Shown here piece after piece: positions 61,191 through 64,000 of a DNA stretch of 64,000 nt. Within the stretch, counting starts at the first letter, position 1. Each line of letters starts with the position of its first letter. A program made the position numbers and the translations under genes. The stretch covers positions 247,001 to 311,000 of the forward strand of contig NZ_CP147518.1 in the NCBI RefSeq assembly GCF_037201965.1, given 5' to 3'. This stretch comes from Spirosoma sp. SC4-14 (GTDB taxonomy: Bacteria; Bacteroidota; Bacteroidia; Cytophagales; Spirosomataceae). The notes under the pieces are model-generated. The model had not been told where the DNA came from. It saw only the letters and a program-made list of their open reading frames with translations, and ran no database searches.

Positions 61191-61449
61191 TCGTAAATAT
61201 CCTTTCGGTGGCCAATATCAATAACCGCAATTATTCGCAGCACGTCGTGTTTATCATACAAAACACGATAATTACCTACTCGTAATCTGAAAATAGCTTC
61301 TGGGTGGTTATTTAACCGGTTGACATTGGTTTTATTATCTGGATCGCTTGCCAGTTCTTCAAGCGCAAAAATGATCCGCTGACCATCAACTTTAGGTATG
61401 CGCTTTAAGCTTTTAGCACTTTATCAGAAAAGGACAATTGATAGGCCAT
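61187..61449 (-). pseudogene. Frameshifted RelE/ParE-type toxin gene
   Basis: The ATG at 61449 gives MAYQLSFSDKVLKA and then a stop. With one extra T between 61404 and 61409 (GCTTAAAG read as GCTTTAAAG) the frame continues KRIPKVDGQRIIFALEEL and on to VGNYRVLYDKHDVLRIIAVI, then a HRKDIYE end, which is a complete RelE-type mRNA interferase fold of about 87 residues. The gene length (263 bp) is not a multiple of three, as expected from a single-base loss. The catalytic Arg/His-type residues remain in the shifted part. Confidence 0.8.
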
Positions 61450-61460
61450 TCAAATCAACG

Positions 61461-62417
61461 TCACTTCTTAAAGAACGAATCAACGAACTCCATCTTATTG
61501 AAAGTCTGTAAATCTTCGATTTTTTCGCCAACACCAATGTACTTAACCGGAATCTTAAACTGATCCGAAATGCCAATTACAACACCCCCTTTGGCCGTTC
61601 CGTCGAGTTTGGTAATGGCGAGTGCCGTTACTTCAGTTGCTTTTGTAAACTCTGTTGCCTGAATGAACGCATTTTGCCCGGTTGAACCATCCAGCACCAG
61701 CAGCACCTCATGGGGCGCGTCGGGCGTTACTTTCTGCATTACCCGCTTAATTTTGGTCAGCTCATTCATCAGATTGATCTTCGTATGCAAACGGCCAGCC
61801 GTGTCGATAATTACCACATCGGCCTGCATATCGACCCCTTTTTTGACGGCATCGAACGCTACGGCCGATGGGTCGGTGTTCATCCCGTGCGAAATAACAG
61901 GCACGCCAACACGGTCGCCCCAGAGTTTGAGCTGATCGACAGCCGCTGCCCGGAAGGTGTCGCCAGCACCCAGCACGACTTTTTTGCCCCGTTTATGGAA
62001 TTGAGCGGCCAGTTTACCAATAGTTGTGGTTTTACCAACACCATTGACGCCAACGACCATAATCACATACGGTTTTTTATCGACAGGCAATACGAAATCA
62101 TCGCTGACATCTTCAGTATTGTTAGCTGCCAGCAGCCCGGCAATTTCTTCGCGCAGAATGCGGTCCAGCTCATCGGTGCCCATATATTTATCCCGAGCAA
62201 CCCGTTCTTCAATGCGACGGATAATCTTAACGGTTGTTTCGACCCCTACATCCGACGAAATCAGGACGCCTTCCAGTTCGTCAAGTACCTCTTCATCGAC
62301 AGTCGATTTACCAACAACCGCCCGGCCAAGTTTTGAGAAAAAACTATCTTTTGTTTTCTCCAGACCTTTATCGAGCGTTTCTTTCTTTTCTTTCGAGAAA
62401 AAACCAAATAGAGCCAT
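61461..62417 (-). CDS. ftsY: Signal recognition particle receptor FtsY
   Basis: SRP receptor GTPase docking ribosomes to the membrane; 318 residues. The N-domain carries KLGRAVVGKSTVDEEVLDEL. G1 is GVNGVGKTTTIGKLA, followed by DTFRAAAVDQLKLW, DTAGRLHTKINLMNEL and TKLDGTAKGGV. The start MALFGFFSKEKKETLDKG replaces the acidic A-domain with a short N-terminus, common in Bacteroidota. A terminator-like hairpin and a 13-bp word-repeat stem separate it from DUF4295. Confidence 0.95.
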   Translation of the reverse strand: MALFGFFSKEKKETLDKGLEKTKDSFFSKLGRAVVGKSTVDEEVLDELEGVLISSDVGVETTVKIIRRIEERVARDKYMGTDELDRILREEIAGLLAANNTEDVSDDFVLPVDKKPYVIMVVGVNGVGKTTTIGKLAAQFHKRGKKVVLGAGDTFRAAAVDQLKLWGDRVGVPVISHGMNTDPSAVAFDAVKKGVDMQADVVIIDTAGRLHTKINLMNELTKIKRVMQKVTPDAPHEVLLVLDGSTGQNAFIQATEFTKATEVTALAITKLDGTAKGGVVIGISDQFKIPVKYIGVGEKIEDLQTFNKMEFVDSFFKK

Positions 62418-62440
62418 TGTATCAGTAGTTAGTGGCTGAT

Positions 62441-62475
62441 GATTGGTGGTTGGTTGATGTCGCCAGCCACCAATC
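62441..62475. repeat. Inverted repeat upstream of ftsY
   Basis: GATTGGTGGTTGG (62441-62453) pairs with the complement at 62463-62475 with one mismatch. TTGGTGGTTGG word repeats. It lies 23 bp upstream of ftsY. Confidence 0.6.
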
Positions 62476-62506
62476 ACGCCTATCCAACAAAGCTATAACA
62501 AAAAAA

Positions 62507-62536
62507 GTCCCACTAAGCCATTTCGGGCTGTGGGAC
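62507..62536 (-). terminator. Terminator after DUF4295
   Basis: GTCCCAC (62507-62513) and GTGGGAC (62530-62536) with inner AGCC/GGCT pairing and a T7 run on the minus strand. It lies about 40 bp after the DUF4295 stop, so rpmG-DUF4295 is likely terminated before ftsY in part. Confidence 0.7.
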
Positions 62537-62576
62537 GCTCGGATGTGTGAGTACAAATAAGTTGAGTCAGCAAACC

Positions 62577-62732
62577 TTAGCCTTTCAGCGCAGCCTGTAC
62601 TTCGTCAACCGGGACCATTTCTTCTTTGAAGGTATAAGCGCCAGTTTTAGGCGACTTAACGGCTTTGATAATCTTTGCGAAAGCTTTACCGTTGTCCTTC
62701 GTTTTCAGGGTTGCAACTACCTTTTTTGCCAT
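62577..62732 (-). CDS. DUF4295 family small protein
   Basis: A 51-residue basic protein, MAKKVVATLKTKDNGKAFAK followed by AVKSPKTGAYTFKEEMVP and a short helix. This is the small DUF4295 protein that Bacteroidota keep next to rpmG and ftsY. Its role is unknown, but the Lys-rich sequence and ribosomal neighbourhood suggest binding to RNA or the ribosome. It lies between the rpmG-side 26-bp hairpin and the terminator at 62507. Confidence 0.82.
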   Translation of the reverse strand: MAKKVVATLKTKDNGKAFAKIIKAVKSPKTGAYTFKEEMVPVDEVQAALKG

Positions 62733-62749
62733 TGTTTGTATGGTTTGCA

Positions 62750-62813
62750 GTTTACGGTTTACGGTGGCTAACGCACAATAAAAACGATGCGTTAGCCACC
62801 GTAAACCGTAAAC
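62750..62813. repeat. Perfect 26-bp inverted repeat between rpmG and DUF4295
   Basis: Arms 62750-62775 and 62788-62813 are exact complements with a 12-base loop. The left arm contains GTTTACGG twice in tandem. It ends exactly where the rpmG stop codon begins (62814) and lies 17 bp from the DUF4295 start codon. There is no T-run, so it may act on the message rather than as a terminator. Confidence 0.85.
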
Positions 62814-62999
62814 TTATTTAATTTCTTTGTGCAACGTTACTTTCTTAAGGAACGGATTGTACTTTTTCCGCTCGATACGAGCCGGCGTATTCTTCCGGTT
62901 TTTCGTGGTGATGTACCGGGACATGCCGGGTACACCGCTGTCTTTCTGCTCGGTGCATTCCAGAATAACCTGGATTCTATTGGCGCCTTTCTTTGCCAT
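62814..62999 (-). CDS. rpmG: 50S ribosomal protein L33
   Basis: A 61-residue ribosomal protein starting [20 protein letters not shown], with [20 protein letters not shown] and [12 protein letters not shown] at the end. This is a standard L33. Only one Cys is seen in the zinc-ribbon region, so it is the zinc-free type. The start at 62999 is the family start; the frame reaches 63032. rpmB (L28), often just before rpmG, is not here; the promoter box is directly upstream instead. Confidence 0.93.
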   Translation of the reverse strand: MAKKGANRIQVILECTEQKDSGVPGMSRYITTKNRKNTPARIERKKYNPFLKKVTLHKEIK

Positions 63000-63029
63000 T
63001 GCTAAAGTTCGTTTTCTCGATAAGGAGCG

Positions 63030-63037
63030 CAAAGGTA
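63030..63037 (-). promoter_or_regulatory. TAnnTTTG promoter box of rpmG
   Basis: TACCTTTG on the minus strand, perfect consensus, 31 bp upstream of the rpmG ATG. Confidence 0.65.
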
Positions 63038-63191
63038 CAAAATCTCTTCAATAGGACAAACACTTGATTAAGAAAAAGTAATGATTTGTAATAGGTTAGC
63101 CTAAAAGCAACAATCGTTTGGCATTCGAACCATGAATTCCGACCTTTGAAGGGAGTATGTACAACCAGCCGTATGCTGTTTGATACGCAAT

Positions 63192-64000
63192 ATGACTACG
63201 CAAACAATTCAATATGAGTATGCGCCCGGTCATTTTCGGGCGTCGGAGCCAAATGTATATCGGCCCGATAGGCTCCGCGAGGGCGAAATGATCCTGAATA
63301 TGGGACCGCAGCACCCATCAACCCACGGTGTGTTGCGACTCGAGGTGGTTACCGATGGCGAAATTATTGTCGATGTAGTACCGCACCTGGGTTATCTGCA
63401 CCGCTGTTTTGAAAAACACGCACAAGAGCTACCTTTCAACCAAACAATTCCGTTTGTCGATCGGCTCGATTACCTGGCTGCTATGAACGGCGAACATGCT
63501 TTTGCGATGGGCGTTGAGCGAATGCTGGGTATTCAGAACGACCTGCCGAAACGGACAGAATATATCCGGGTGCTGGTTGCCGAACTGAATCGCATCGCTT
63601 CTCATTTCGTAGCGATTGGCTCCTATGCGCTCGATATTGGTGCGTATACGCCTTTTTTGTGGCTCATGCGCGACCGGGAGCATATTCAGCGTATGCTGGA
63701 GTGGGTAAGCGGTGCCCGAATGTTGTATAACTACATATGGGTTGGCGGGCTGTTCTATGATTTACCAGTCGGATTTGAAGAGCGTTGCCGTGAGTTTGTC
63801 CAGTATCTGAAGCCTAAACTGGTTGAGTTGCAGCAATTGGTGATCGAAAACGAGATTTTTGTGAAGCGGACGGCTAATGTTGGGGTCTTGCCTTTACCGG
63901 TAGCTATCAACTACGGTTGCACGGGTCCGGTGTTGAGAGGGTCAGGGCTGCGGTATGATCTTCGTCGCGTAGATGCCTACTCCGTCTATCCGGAACTTGA
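63192..64000 (+). CDS. nuoD: NADH-quinone oxidoreductase subunit D (partial)
   Basis: 49-kDa peripheral-arm subunit of respiratory complex I, beside the quinone site. The visible 269 residues begin [20 protein letters not shown] and include [16 protein letters not shown] (quinone-site His), [22 protein letters not shown] and [13 protein letters not shown]. The frame is open to the window edge. Upstream is the divergent rpmG, not nuoABC, so the gene leads its own unit here. No strong TAnnTTTG box was found in the 130 bp before it. Confidence 0.93.
   Translation, partial: MTTQTIQYEYAPGHFRASEPNVYRPDRLREGEMILNMGPQHPSTHGVLRLEVVTDGEIIVDVVPHLGYLHRCFEKHAQELPFNQTIPFVDRLDYLAAMNGEHAFAMGVERMLGIQNDLPKRTEYIRVLVAELNRIASHFVAIGSYALDIGAYTPFLWLMRDREHIQRMLEWVSGARMLYNYIWVGGLFYDLPVGFEERCREFVQYLKPKLVELQQLVIENEIFVKRTANVGVLPLPVAINYGCTGPVLRGSGLRYDLRRVDAYSVYPEL

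Overview
The window reads as chromosomal DNA of a Bacteroidota bacterium, most likely Cytophagales near Spirosoma. Supporting signs are type IX secretion C-terminal domains, promoter -7 boxes of the form TAnnTTTG, bacillithiol synthesis (BshC), a rpmG-DUF4295-ftsY block, 7TM-type sensor kinases and a CruF-type carotenoid gene. The genus is inferred from protein style, not from a search. Nothing looks like a prophage, a plasmid, an insertion sequence or a CRISPR array.

Layout. 1-4812: RND efflux operon (permease cut by the window edge, DUF952, adaptor, TolC-like channel). 5000-11610: GDP-mannose pyrophosphorylase, a lipoprotein, a class A beta-lactamase-type serine hydrolase facing a subclass B1 metallo-beta-lactamase, a cyclase-like protein, DinB, ThiL and a lipoprotein. 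11719-19173: cytochrome b5-like protein, GlcNAc-type kinase, 2Fe-2S flavoreductase, blaR1-blaI with tandem operator-like dyads, M3 peptidase, small lipoprotein. 19417-26081: a sugar/glycan block (CDP-paratose epimerase-like enzyme, GT-C membrane transferase, beta-propeller glycosidase-like protein, possible oxygenase, two GT2 enzymes). 26130-31750: membrane protein, YheT hydrolase, 2-hydroxyacid dehydrogenase, a CarH/LitR-like B12 photoreceptor-type regulator beside cruF, tRNA-His, sodA, tadA. 31790-40214: T9SS Ig-repeat protein, NagZ-beta-lactamase fusion, rhodanese, small secreted proteins. 40430-45624: two-component system, hemB, pyrC, tRNA-Leu. 46153-54765: a sensor kinase lacking its phospho-acceptor histidine, a protein of 17-residue repeats, an ABC exporter, asd, a secreted protein. 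54847-64000: folate cyclo-ligase, bshC, a decayed MntA/HepT locus, rimO, an outer membrane barrel, a frameshifted RelE-type toxin with intact antitoxin, ftsY, DUF4295, rpmG and the start of nuoD.

Themes. Cell-wall and beta-lactam genes recur: two beta-lactamases, BlaI/BlaR1, a NagZ-lactamase fusion and a GlcNAc-type kinase. Light and oxidative stress genes cluster: CarH-like regulator, CruF, SodA. Two toxin-antitoxin loci within 5 kb are visibly broken by small indels or deletion.

Most notable: the histidine-less kinase at 46153, the MntA::HepT scar at 57077-57491, and a recurring class of long intergenic inverted repeats built from short repeated words, with perfect stems of 32 bp at 14167-14235 and 26 bp at 62750-62813. 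All calls come from reading the sequence; no database search was run.
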